Assembly: GCF_001293525.1 (NCBI RefSeq)
Contig: NZ_BBYR01000005.1
Coordinates: forward strand, 1-64,000
DNA length: 64,000 nucleotides
Direction of reading: 5' to 3'
DNA from: Pseudideonella sakaiensis
GTDB taxonomy: Bacteria > Pseudomonadota > Gammaproteobacteria > Burkholderiales > Burkholderiaceae_C
The first letter of the stretch is position 1. Every line of letters starts with the position of its first letter. Under the pieces are notes generated by a model that did not search any database, was not told the DNA's origin, and saw nothing but the letters and a program-made list of their open reading frames with translations. The position numbers and the translations under genes were made by a program. Positions 40,027 through 49,400 of the stretch are shown one piece after another.

Positions 40027-40797
40027 TCAGGTCCCTCGACGCGCGAGACGGTTCTGCAGCAGGAACCAGCACATGTTCAGCGCGAATGAGCGGCCAAGAC
40101 GCGTCATCTGCCCCTCCGGAATGCCCACCGGGCGGTGCGCACCCGGGCTCAGCAGTCGGAACACGCCGGCGAGGCCTTGTTCTTCCTCGACGCTGATCTC
40201 CCCGCTGCTGCGCAGGAACTGCAGGATCTCGCCCCACTTTGCTGGGTTGTAGGTCACTGGTCCGCCGCCGGCGACGTCCAGCGCAACATCGCCGGCCAGC
40301 GTCTCCAGCGCGATCCGTGCATTCACCAGCGCGGCGTTGTAGTCGGGCGGTGCGGCCCGAAAGGCCTGTGCGGAGTCGTTGATTTTCTGGACGATGTCCC
40401 CGCTGCGCGGAGCACCGCAGGTTCTCAACGCTTCAATGAGGTCATCGTCGATCGGCGCGGCGTAGGCGATCGACGGGTCGCTCTGGTGCAGCCGCTTGTC
40501 CACCACCTGGTAGCCATCGAGCATCAGACACTGCGTCAGGTCATGCATGCGTTCGTCGAAGCGGTACTTCGGATTCACGCGAGAGCGCAGGTCGCCGGCG
40601 GTGGCCACCACTTCAGCAAGCACGTCCATGACCTGCCGGTCGCCGAGACCGCGCACCGCATTGATGAGCTCGTACACCAGCGAGTCGGGATTGACCGAGA
40701 TCGGGGCGCCGTGCTTCCTCAGCAGCGTCACCACGATGGCGGGGTCCTGCTGCTCCAACAGCTGCGCGAGCGAATAGCGGGTTCGATGTCCGATCAC
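40027..40797 (-). CDS. HEPN/Abi-C-like protein, 256 aa
   Basis: A GTG start at 40797. The C-terminal part looks like the abortive-infection C-terminal HEPN domain: DYNAALVNARIALETLAGDV, then ISVEEEQGLAGVFRLLSPGA, HRPVGI and a final helix GRSFALNMCWFLLQNRLARR. Arg214 and His221 are spaced as Rx6H, close to the Rx4-6H signature of HEPN ribonucleases. The N-terminal 120 residues include DDDLIEALRTCGAPR-like helices with no known fold. It sits between the protease and HNH-like genes. An RNA-cleaving abortive-infection effector is the best hypothesis. Confidence 0.7.
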   Translation of the reverse strand: MIGHRTRYSLAQLLEQQDPAIVVTLLRKHGAPISVNPDSLVYELINAVRGLGDRQVMDVLAEVVATAGDLRSRVNPKYRFDERMHDLTQCLMLDGYQVVDKRLHQSDPSIAYAAPIDDDLIEALRTCGAPRSGDIVQKINDSAQAFRAAPPDYNAALVNARIALETLAGDVALDVAGGGPVTYNPAKWGEILQFLRSSGEISVEEEQGLAGVFRLLSPGAHRPVGIPEGQMTRLGRSFALNMCWFLLQNRLARRGT

Positions 40798-40870
40798 GTG
40801 TTCTGCCCTCCGCGCGTGGCGGCCTTGCGCTGCCTACAAGGCCGGTCGAAGTTGGTGCTCGATTGTCAGG

Positions 40871-43369
40871 TTACACAGCGATCGCCACCGGCACGCCGAT
40901 CTGCTGGGCGACGCTCGCGTACAGGTCCTGCTCGACGGCAGGGGCCTCGATGGAGACCACGAGGCTGTATCTGGCCGCACGTTCGAAGCGACCATGGGTC
41001 GGCCGGTTGCGCCACCATCCCATCGCCGGAAAGATTGCCAGCTGCCCGCGGTTGGCCAGCTGCGCGGCTGTCCCGCTCCAGCTGTCGCTGAGCAGCGATC
41101 CTCGCGTGCGCAGCCGCTCGCCGATGGTCCAGCCGGCGTCCGCGCCGCCGCCACCGGGCAGACCTTGCTCCTCTGCTACCGCTTGGGCATTGATGCGGCC
41201 ACGGAACGAAGCCTCGGTTTCCAGCGGCCGGCGCACCGCGAAACGCAGGGCGTGAGACTGGTAGGCGTACTTGTCGATGCCGCCACGCTCGCCCGGGTTC
41301 GGCTCGATGAAGTAGGACAGCGTGACGCGCAGGGTGACCTGCGTGTCGCCCAGCGCCTGCAGCATGTCCGTCGGCCACGGCAACGCGTGCAGGTGCATGT
41401 CGCGGGTCTTCACGGTACCGTCGACCTTGTGGTACGGCTGGAGGTGGTCCTGCACGATCAGCGTGAGCGAGTTTCGGGCGCTGTACAGCGCTCGCTCCAA
41501 GCCCGGCACGCCATAGCCGCAGTGACGCAGGAGTTGCCGCAAGGTGTCCTTGTTGCGCAAACCGTTGGGCGTGTAGGCTTGCAGCATCGGCTGCGTCCAG
41601 CGCGCAGAGTGCACCATCAGCGCTCGCACCGTTTCCGGCCAAAACGTGGGGTAGGCGGCCTGGATGCGGGCGCCCATGCCGGCGGCCAGAGCAGTGGCCG
41701 CGCTGGTTGCCCAGCTGAGCGTGAACAGCCGATCGTGCGGCTCATGGCCGGTGGTCAGTAGGGACAGACTGTCCATCGAGCACGCGAAGCCCATCGGCTC
41801 GATCGCGGCATTGCCACCCTCCATCACGATGTCCGGTTTGAACGGCCAGCCGGGCTGCCAGGTCGCCGAGGTGGTCGTGTAGGGGCTGAGGCTTCCCGCG
41901 GCCGCGATCGCGCTGTATTGCGGGGCGTCCGCTTCGGAGATCGTCGTGAGCTCCGAGTAGGCGCCCACGGTGAGCGCGTTCCAGGCCTGGCCTGGGTCGT
42001 GGACGGAGTTCGTCGAGAGACTGTCCGGGTAGGCGCTCCAGGCGTCGGCGTCACGCGTGTTGCCGGCGCACAGAACGAACAGCCGAGGCGTCGCGCCTTG
42101 GCCGTCGTAGTCGCACGCCAGGCGGTCGATCTCGGCTGACCAGGACGAAGGCCTTCCGCGGTCGCGGCCGTCCGTCGACGAGACCGCCATCGCGAACACG
42201 CGCCGGCGATTGGGATCGGTGACCTCCACGCGGCCCACGGCTTCGGCCGTTATCGCCCCATACGACTCGCCTTCGTTGTCACCCGGTCCGCGCAGGACCT
42301 TGATGGATTCGAGGCGATGCGGCACCGCCAGTGGCCCATCGTCGGCCAGCGCCGGCGTCAGGTCTCCCAGCAGTGCCAAACCCGCCAGCTCGGTGCCGTG
42401 CCCGTTTCCGTCGTCAGGTCCCCAGGCGGGTTCAATCGTGTGACGGTCGGCGTCGGCCACCAGCGGCGCGATCAACGGATGGCCGTGGTTCACGCCGGTG
42501 TCCAGCAGCGTGACGTAGGAGTTGCCGGCGTGCTCCGGCACCAGCCGCCCTTGCAAATTGCCGACCCACTCGGCTTGTTCGTCGAGCGGCAAGGCGGCGA
42601 AGAATTCAGCCGTGGTCTTCGCGCGCCGAAGCTCGGCGATCATGTTCAGCACGAGCGACGACTGCAGCAACTGCGCCTTGCTGCCGTGCATCTGCGCCAC
42701 CGACCGCTCGGGGAAATGCAGGACGCGCTCGCTCACGTGGAGGCCAGCCATGCCGGCGACGGTACGAAAGTCGGCTACGACCTGTTCCCGGTGCTCGCCG
42801 GCCGGCAGCCAGGCTTCCCACCAGATGGCTTCGGCGTCGTTGTGAGGGAGGGCGTCGGCGGTGTCGGTCCACAACGACTCGAATGTCGCCACTCTCACAG
42901 CGCGGATCGCGTCAACCAACGACTGGTTGTCGCGGGGCTGGCCGCGGCGGTCGACCTTGTGATCGATGTAATCGGTGACCAGCTTCTCGAAGTGCGCCAG
43001 CTTGCCCAACGGAACGAACACGGTCGCCAGCACCTGGTTGCCCTGTTGGCGCACGTTCATGAGCTCGATGCCTTGGCGGTCGCGAGCCAGGCTCTCGGCG
43101 GCCAGGGCCACACCTTGCTGACTCTCGAACTCGACCTGAACGCCGATCGCGGTTTGCACATTCGCGACTTGCTGCTCAGCGACGCGCTGCTGCTGGACTG
43201 CGGCGACTTGCGCGATCTGAGCGCGAAGCACACCGGCGTGCTGCTGCCGATTCTGCGCTGGAACGACGACCCTGCCGCCGCCGCCGGCCGCCCGCGCGGT
43301 GTATCCCTCGGTGGTTCGTGTGTCCTGAGGAAAGAGGTGCGGACGGTGTTGTTGATCCCCGTTGGCCAT
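40871..43369 (-). CDS. subtilisin-like (S8) serine protease, IetS-like, 832 aa
   Basis: The catalytic triad is intact: Asp290 in YVTLLDTGVNHGHP, His324 in DDGNGHGTELAGLA and Ser556 in TLSWATSAATALAAG, with the oxyanion Asn437 in FVLCAGNTRD. About 280 residues precede the protease domain, with a Gln-rich helical part and no signal peptide, so it acts in the cytoplasm; some 270 residues follow. The gene lies 15 bases after an AAA+ ATPase gene. Cytoplasmic S8 protease plus AAA+ ATPase is the composition of the IetAS anti-phage system, which supports that assignment. Confidence 0.85.
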   Translation of the reverse strand: MANGDQQHRPHLFPQDTRTTEGYTARAAGGGGRVVVPAQNRQQHAGVLRAQIAQVAAVQQQRVAEQQVANVQTAIGVQVEFESQQGVALAAESLARDRQGIELMNVRQQGNQVLATVFVPLGKLAHFEKLVTDYIDHKVDRRGQPRDNQSLVDAIRAVRVATFESLWTDTADALPHNDAEAIWWEAWLPAGEHREQVVADFRTVAGMAGLHVSERVLHFPERSVAQMHGSKAQLLQSSLVLNMIAELRRAKTTAEFFAALPLDEQAEWVGNLQGRLVPEHAGNSYVTLLDTGVNHGHPLIAPLVADADRHTIEPAWGPDDGNGHGTELAGLALLGDLTPALADDGPLAVPHRLESIKVLRGPGDNEGESYGAITAEAVGRVEVTDPNRRRVFAMAVSSTDGRDRGRPSSWSAEIDRLACDYDGQGATPRLFVLCAGNTRDADAWSAYPDSLSTNSVHDPGQAWNALTVGAYSELTTISEADAPQYSAIAAAGSLSPYTTTSATWQPGWPFKPDIVMEGGNAAIEPMGFACSMDSLSLLTTGHEPHDRLFTLSWATSAATALAAGMGARIQAAYPTFWPETVRALMVHSARWTQPMLQAYTPNGLRNKDTLRQLLRHCGYGVPGLERALYSARNSLTLIVQDHLQPYHKVDGTVKTRDMHLHALPWPTDMLQALGDTQVTLRVTLSYFIEPNPGERGGIDKYAYQSHALRFAVRRPLETEASFRGRINAQAVAEEQGLPGGGGADAGWTIGERLRTRGSLLSDSWSGTAAQLANRGQLAIFPAMGWWRNRPTHGRFERAARYSLVVSIEAPAVEQDLYASVAQQIGVPVAIAV

Positions 43370-43384
43370 GCAGCTGGTGCGCGC

Positions 43385-44383
43385 CTATTCCTTGCCGCCC
43401 GGCGTGCGGCGCCGCACGGCCTGACGCTGTTGCAGGAGGCTCTTCACAGCTTCGGCCGGCACGCTCTCCTGATCGTGCATCACCGCTTCCTTGACCGCGT
43501 CGCCGACGGCCCGGGCAATCTCGGCATGGCTCAAACCCGACGCCTCCTGGGCCAGGTCGTCGACGGCTTTCGGGGGCTTCAAGTAGTTGGCCAAGCGCAT
43601 TCGCAACAGCGCTTTGATCTCCTCCGCGGACGGCACGTGGTACTCCACCACGTCGTCGAAGCGCCGGAACAGCGCTTCGTCCAGGATGTCCGGGTGATTC
43701 GTCGCCGCGACGATCACGCTGCTGGAGTCGTCCTGCTCGATCATCAGCAGGAAGCTGTTGAGGATGCGGCGAATCTCGCCAACGTCGTTGGCCATGCCTC
43801 GCTGGCTGCCGATCGCGTCGAACTCGTCGAAAAAATATACCCCGCGAGTTGATGCCACGGCGTCGAAGACCTGACGCAGCTTGGCCGCCGTCTCTCCCAT
43901 GAATTTGGTGATCAGCGCATCGAGGCGGACCACAAAAAGTGGGATGCCCAGCTCGCCCGCGAGGGCGGCGGCGGTCATCGTCTTGCCGGTGCCTGACGGG
44001 CCGACGAGCAGCAGCTTGCGCCGAGGGTGAAGGCCATGGCTGCGCAGCTTGCTCAGGTGCCGCTGTTCCTTCAAGACCTGCTGCAGGCCTTCGAGCAGCG
44101 GCTTGCCAAGCACCATGTCCGACAGGCGTCTGGATGGGTAAGAGACGCTCAACAACGACGCGAGTTCGCCTTTCGGCCGAGCGATCGGAATGGGGCCGTC
44201 CCCCCCAGGCGCATGCCGGCGCGACTTCGCGGAATCGATCAGCTCTCGCAGTTCCTCCGCCAGTTTGCCGTGGCCCTGCTTGGCCTCGTGCGCTGCTAGT
44301 TGCATGGCGACGGAGTAAAAATGGCGATCATCGCCCTCCGCGAAGGAGCGCAGCAATGCTTTGAGTTGATCGCCGTTGGCCAT
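43385..44383 (-). CDS. AAA+ ATPase, IetA-like, 332 aa
   Basis: A single classic AAA domain: Walker A LLVGPSGTGKTMTAAALA at about residues 126-143, Walker B GVYFFDEFDAIGSQRG at 181-196, sensor 1 VIVAATNHPDILDEALFRRF with the arginine finger region, and a C-terminal helical lid. The N-terminal 85 residues are helical and probably bind the partner. It is close in build to the Cdc48/FtsH-type ATPases of defence operons and lies directly upstream of the S8 protease gene. In IetAS-type systems the ATPase restrains or loads the protease. Both proteins begin with the same six residues, MANGDQ. Confidence 0.85.
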   Translation of the reverse strand: MANGDQLKALLRSFAEGDDRHFYSVAMQLAAHEAKQGHGKLAEELRELIDSAKSRRHAPGGDGPIPIARPKGELASLLSVSYPSRRLSDMVLGKPLLEGLQQVLKEQRHLSKLRSHGLHPRRKLLLVGPSGTGKTMTAAALAGELGIPLFVVRLDALITKFMGETAAKLRQVFDAVASTRGVYFFDEFDAIGSQRGMANDVGEIRRILNSFLLMIEQDDSSSVIVAATNHPDILDEALFRRFDDVVEYHVPSAEEIKALLRMRLANYLKPPKAVDDLAQEASGLSHAEIARAVGDAVKEAVMHDQESVPAEAVKSLLQQRQAVRRRTPGGKE

Positions 44384-44755
44384 GATGGGGCTATTGTCCC
44401 GTACTCAGGGCTGGCCGCCCCGCCGCTACGGGTTTCCGCTCGGTCACCCTGGAGCGGGTAGGCGCAGCAAGGCGGTGGGAGAGACGCGGCTAGACACGCG
44501 CACAGTGCTGTGAAGTGAGCTTCCGACCGGTCTTCGTCGTCGCCGCCACTCAGACCTACGTCACGAGTGACCGACCTCGGTCTTCAGCCAATGTTGGCAA
44601 GGTCGGCTTAGGGCGGGCGCCGACGCTCAGGATGGCGGCGTCGAGCGACAGCAACCAGTCTGCTCCGGACCAACGCTTCAGGCCTCCAGGGAAAGCATTT
44701 CTCTCACCGCTGGTGAGAGACGCTCGACTACACCTGACCGACAGATCGGGCACGG
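44384..44755. other. intergenic region upstream of the AAA+/protease operon
   Basis: The 372 bases contain no convincing gene. TCTCTCACC-GCT-GGTGAGAGA (44700-44720) is a perfect 9-bp stem-loop lying 36 bases beyond the stop of the RES-type gene; it has no T-run and may be an RNA end or operator. The promoter of the minus-strand AAA+/S8/HEPN/HNH operon should lie between about 44400 and 44650; I could not pick a clear -35/-10 pair. Confidence 0.45.
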
Positions 44756-45355
44756 TCACACAGCGGTGACATTGAACAGATCGCACAGGGCGTCCAGCTG
44801 TGCAACCTTTAGCTTCTCCGACCGAAGCTTCTTCAACCCGCTCCGCTCGAAGATCGCGTAGGCGAAGCCCTTGTTCATCTGGCGGGACACGTACCGGATG
44901 CCCTGCCATCGCGGGTCGGCGTCATGGATGGCCTGCGCCCATGCCTGGCTCACCGAGTAGTCGGCCAGCGCGCTGATGTCGTTGTTCAGGCCCAGGGACT
45001 TGAGGGCCGCGCCGGTCAGGTCGGCCAGGACCAGCGTCTTGCGTCGATCGCACGTGAATTGCACCACCGAGCGCTCCGTCAGTTCAGCAGAGGGCACCTC
45101 GTACGCGCCAGCGACGAAGCGTCCTGCTTCGTGTATCACGCTTTCCGCGAAGGCGACCTCGATCGAGTTGGCTGTATAGCAAGTGCCGAACTCGCCGGCG
45201 CGGCCTGGGTCCGGGTCATCGAAGCGGTACACGCCGGACGACCAGTACGGCTCGGTGCCCGGGTACCGGCTCAGTCGCACCAGCGAGGCGACCTCGACCC
45301 TGACGGGCCGAAGCAGATCCTCGAATGTCCCGGGCTCAGGCAGCCGCAGCGACAC
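44756..45355 (-). CDS. RES-domain toxin, 199 aa
   Basis: A GTG start. The RES-domain marks are present: LVRLSRYPGTEPYWSSGVYR with the conserved Arg and Tyr, RFDDPDPGRAGEFGTCYTAN, EVAFAESVIHEAGRF with the conserved Glu and Ser, and a final Ser/Arg region with GIRYVSRQMNKGFAYAIFER. RES toxins degrade NAD+ by phosphorolysis and stop growth unless neutralised by an Xre-type antitoxin. The gene overlaps its upstream partner by 20 bases, a normal toxin-antitoxin layout with the antitoxin first. It may stabilise the plasmid or serve in abortive defence beside the IetAS-like operon. Confidence 0.88.
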   Translation of the reverse strand: MSLRLPEPGTFEDLLRPVRVEVASLVRLSRYPGTEPYWSSGVYRFDDPDPGRAGEFGTCYTANSIEVAFAESVIHEAGRFVAGAYEVPSAELTERSVVQFTCDRRKTLVLADLTGAALKSLGLNNDISALADYSVSQAWAQAIHDADPRWQGIRYVSRQMNKGFAYAIFERSGLKKLRSEKLKVAQLDALCDLFNVTAV

Positions 45356-45950
45356 GCGCGGCTCCCCGCTCGCGCGCCCAGGCCGTGGCCAACCGTTCCA
45401 CCTTGGACACCGCGACTCCGGCGTCCAGGGCCGCGGCGACGCCCCTCCCTCCCAACGCCCCGTGCTCGCGCAACCAGAACATCAGCTTCTCGCTGGCACC
45501 GAGGTCGCCGAGGGCGCGGCATACAGCGGCCACAACCTCGCGGTCCAGCGCCAGGAAAGCTTGCGGGTAGTACAGCCGGTTGCCGATCTTCACCGCGAAG
45601 ACCTCGCCCCGGTCTGCAGCGGGCGCCAAGGCCTGCCGTGTGAGCCCCCAGGCCTGAGCGAGTTGCTCACCGGGCACCACGAGGCCGTCCTTGACCCATT
45701 GCACCCGGGCCGCTTCGCCTCGTGCGGTGGCACCGGCAAGCCCACCGGACGTGGCGGACTGGGACGGCGTCCCAGCGGGCAGTTGGGAACGCGCGGCGCG
45801 CGGTCGCGCGCCACCGGCCTTCGACGGCTGCAGCGCGTGGCGGCTGACCGCCGACCGGAGACTGCCCAGGTCTTCGCTGAGCCGTCCTACGGCCGCTTCG
45901 AGCTGCGCGATCCGGCGCAGGAGGACAGGGGTGCTGACATTGGTGCCCAT
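45336..45950 (-). CDS. Xre/MbcA-like antitoxin partner, 204 aa
   Basis: It directly precedes and overlaps the RES toxin gene. The first 40 residues form a helix (VLLRRIAQLEAAVGRLSEDL) and a basic linker follows. Then comes an HTH-like part (GEQLAQAWGLTRQALAPAAD, RGEVFAVKIGNRLYYPQAFL) and a C-terminal helical region with AVCRALGDLGASEKLMFWLR and EHGALGGRGVAAALDAG, as in the toxin-binding domain of Xre/MbcA antitoxins (DUF2384). It should bind the toxin and repress its own promoter in the 544-bp region upstream. The family link is by pattern; the pairing is well supported by position. Confidence 0.75.
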   Translation of the reverse strand: MGTNVSTPVLLRRIAQLEAAVGRLSEDLGSLRSAVSRHALQPSKAGGARPRAARSQLPAGTPSQSATSGGLAGATARGEAARVQWVKDGLVVPGEQLAQAWGLTRQALAPAADRGEVFAVKIGNRLYYPQAFLALDREVVAAVCRALGDLGASEKLMFWLREHGALGGRGVAAALDAGVAVSKVERLATAWARERGAARVAAAA

Positions 45951-46220
45951 CGGCCGATTTTAGGCAAGCAGGAACAATAAAGCAAACGCGGAAATCGTAG
46001 CAAACGGCGACACCGGGGAGGGAGCCCTCTGGCTGGCGCAGGCACCGAGAGGGTTGCGGCATCCCTCGCTTCCCTTGCCTCTATGCGGCGCGGCTGCATA
46101 TGGCCGGTTCATGCCCGATGAACATGCGCCAGCGCGATGGGGTGCCTTTCCCATCCAGCCCCCTTGTTCCATACTTGATTCGCTTCGTGGCTTCCAGCCA
46201 CAGCCGCCCTCTGAGGCGTT

Positions 46221-46255
46221 CCGGCACTGCCGGCGTTAGCGGTCGTGACCCGCAC
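46221..46255 (+). promoter_or_regulatory. shared leader element, copy C (upstream of the methyltransferase-helicase)
   Basis: CCGGC-ACT-GCCGG (46221-46233) abuts CGTTA and then GCGGTCGTGACCCGCAC (46239-46255). CATACT lies at 46170-46175 with TTTCCC 17 bases upstream. With copy B it shares about 40 bases including GCGTTCCGGC before the loop; the loop bases differ while the stem is kept. GTGGCT-TCC-AGCCAC at 46187-46201 is a further hairpin between the CATACT box and the element. The 544-bp region 45951-46494 contains no convincing gene. Confidence 0.6.
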
Positions 46256-46284
46256 GTAGATCCGCGCTGGGCCCTGCCCCGCCG

Positions 46285-46468
46285 CCGCCTCTTCAGGCGG
46301 TGAGTCCTTCCGGTGCCCGCCTGACAGGCGGCCGCACCGAACCCCAGATCCGTTCGCATCGGCCTACTGCTTTTCAGGCAGTCCGGCTGGTCGACGCACG
46401 ACCGCATGCCGCCTCAGCGGCCCGCGGACCCCCTCCCACCGGGAGCTCACGCTCCCCAGGGGGGCGTG
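46285..46468 (+). other. array of six leader hairpins
   Basis: Six short inverted repeats follow each other: CCGCCT-CTTC-AGGCGG (46285-46300), CCGCCT-GAC-AGGCGG (46317-46331, the same stem with another loop), ACTGC-N7-GCAGT (46366-46382), GCCGC-CTCA-GCGGC (46408-46421), CTCCC-ACC-GGGAG (46433-46445) and CACGC-N11-GCGTG with an inner CCCC/GGGG (46448-46468). The array ends 26 bases before the start codon. None carries a T-run. No open frame with a ribosome binding site exists inside the array. Confidence 0.65.
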
Positions 46469-46494
46469 TGCTCTCTCCACATCACGGAGATCAC

Positions 46495-49400
46495 ATGTCC
46501 CCATCCAGCCAGGGTGGCTACACCCTTTCCTTGCCGGGCTTCGACGACGAAGCTGCCGCATACCCCGACCTGTTCGCTGAAGCTGCTGAGGCCCCTGCCG
46601 CTGCGGTCGATGTTCAAGCGGTCGATGGAGCGCAGGTCCCCAAGGCATGGCGCCCGGCCATGTCCGCCGCGGCCCACACCGCGCAGTTCGTCGAGTGGCC
46701 GACATGGGACGACGAAGTCCTCGCCCACATCGAAGGCCAGGCCACCAAGTTCGAGGCCAACGTTTTGGCCATCAACGCGCTCCGCTCGATCGAGAGCGAA
46801 GCCAGGCCGGCGAGCGCCAGCGAACGCCGCGCACTGCTGCGCTACACCGGCTGGGGTGGCATCCCGGCGAGCTTCAACGACGAGGGCAGAGATCCAGCCT
46901 GGGTCGAGCGCGCCGGTCGCCTGCGCCAGTTGCTCTCGGCCGACGACCACGACTCGGCACGGGCATCGGTCAACAACAGCCACTACACCGATCCGCTCGT
47001 CATCCACTGGATCTGGGCGGCCCTGCGCCGCCTGGGTTTCCAGGGCGGCAACATCCTCGAACCGAGCGCAGGCACCGGGCACTTCCTGGGCTGCATGCCG
47101 GCCGACATTGCCCAGCGCAGTCGCGTCACGGCGATCGAGCTGGACCGCATCTCTGGCCGCATCCTTCGCAGCCTCTACGGGGCATGCGGAGTCGATGTGC
47201 GGATCGGCGGCTTCGAGGCCGCGACCTTGGCCGAAGGAACCTACGACCTCATCCTGTCCAATGTCCCGTTCGGCCGCTACGGCGTGCTGGACAACCGCAA
47301 CCGCCCTTACAGCCGAGCGAGCATCCACAACTGGTTCGTCGGCCGGGCGCTCGATGTGCTCCGCCCTGGCGGCTTGGTGTGCTTCATCACCTCGACCTAC
47401 TTTCTGGACGAGAGTGATGCCGGCATGCGCGCACACGTGGCATCCGAGGCCGACCTGGTCACCGCGTTCCGACTGCCCTCGGGCACGTTCGAGCGCATCG
47501 CATCGACAAGCGTGCAGGCCGACCTGGTCGTGCTCAGAAAGCGCGCGCCGGGAGACGGGGCAGCCGCAGCCGAGTGGCTCGACCTGGACTACGTTCCCAA
47601 GCCGATGCTCCGGGAAGGCTGCCACGAGCAGTACCTGCGGATCAACCGTTGGTTCGTGCGCCATCCGGAGCATGTGCTGGGTCGCATCGACCGGGTCAGC
47701 AACGGCTTCCAGGCCGTGCCGACGGCCATGCTCGATGGATATCTCGAATCCGCGCTGCTCGGCGCCCAGGCCCTGGTGCCCAAGGGCGCGTACAGCGTGC
47801 AACCCAAGGCCCCCGCCAGAACACCCCGGGACATCGTGCCGGCACCCGCTGGCACGCGGCCGGGATCGCTCGTGGTCAGCGAAGGCCGCATCGGCATCGT
47901 GGAGGACGATCACGTCGTGGACCTGCACGACCGCCTCAACGCCACGGTCCGGCAACGGATCGCCGGCATGGTGGACATCCGCGATCGGGCCCGCGCGTTG
48001 CTCAGCGCACAGTTGGGCGCAACGACGGATCAGGCGCTGATCGAACTGAGGCGACGCCTGAACCAGAGCTACGACCGGTTCGTGGGCAAGCACGGCTACC
48101 TGTCCTGCCGTGCGAACGCCCTCGCCTTCCGGCGGGACCCGGACTATCCGCTGCTCCTGTCCCTGGAGCACTACGACGAAGAGGAAGAAGTGGCCACCAA
48201 GGCCGCGATCTTCTCGAAGCGAACGGTCTCGCCCGTCCGGGAGGCCACGGTCGCCGAGCATCCCGACGAGGCACTCGCTCTGTCGATGCAGTGGAAGGGC
48301 CGCGTCGATCCCGACTACATGGCCCGGCTGCTGCGGGCCACGCCCGAAGACGCCCTGGCGGACCTCTCTGCACGGGGCATGATCTACCTGAATCCCGAGG
48401 GCGACCGGCACGAGCCGGCCGACGAGTACCTCTCCGGCAACGTGAAGCGCAAGCTGACCGTGGCCCTCGCCGCCGGCGACGCCTACAGGGCGAACGTGGC
48501 GGCACTGGAGAAGGTGATCCCCGAGGATCTGCCGCCAGGCGACATCGCGCTGCGACTAGGCGCGGTCTGGGTGCCGGCCGACGTGGTCGAGACCTTCATC
48601 AAGGAGGTGCTCGGCCTGCGGGACACCACCGTTCGCTACCTGGCGGTGGCCGGCACCTGGTCGGTGACCTTCAACGACTGGGCGGCCAGGCAGAGCGTCG
48701 CCTGCATCCAGGAGTACGGCACGCGGCGCATGCACGCCATCGAACTCGTGCAGCACGCGCTGAACGTGCAGACACCCACGGTGCGCGACCCGCACCCCGA
48801 GAAGGACGGTGCCTACATCGTCAACAAGGAAGAGACGCTCGCGGCGCGGGAGAAGCTTGGCTTGATCCGGGACCGCTTCGCGGCATGGGCCTACGAGGAC
48901 GCGCCGCGGTGCGAGCGGCTGTGCAGGATCTACAACGACCTGTTCAACTGCATCCGCCAGAGGGAGTTCGACGGCTCGCATCTGAAGCTCCCGGGCTTTT
49001 CGCAATGCTTCGAGCTCCACGCGAGCCAACGCAACGCGATCTGGCGCGTCGTGCAGTCCGGCAACACCGGGCTGTTTCACGCGGTGGGCGCCGGCAAGAC
49101 GGCCATCATGGTGGCCGCGAGCATGGAACTGCGCCGCCTGGGCCTGGCCAACAAGCCGGCCCACATCGTGCCGAACCACTGCCTCGAGCAGTACGCCGCT
49201 GAGCTGGTGCGGCTCTATCCCTCCGCCGCCGTGCTCATGGCCACGAAGGAGGACCTCGCCGGCGACCGCCGGCGGGAGTTCGTGGCGCGGGTGGCCACCG
49301 GCGACTGGGATGCGATCGTGATGACGCACTCCACCTTCGAGCTGCTGCCCATGTCCGCCGGATTCACCGGCGACTTCATCAAGGACACCATCCGCGAGAT

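Noticed and set aside
46285-46468. Integron attC-like or CRISPR-like array
   Set aside because: The repeats differ in sequence and spacing, no integrase of the integron type or cas gene is near, and there are no spacers of regular length.
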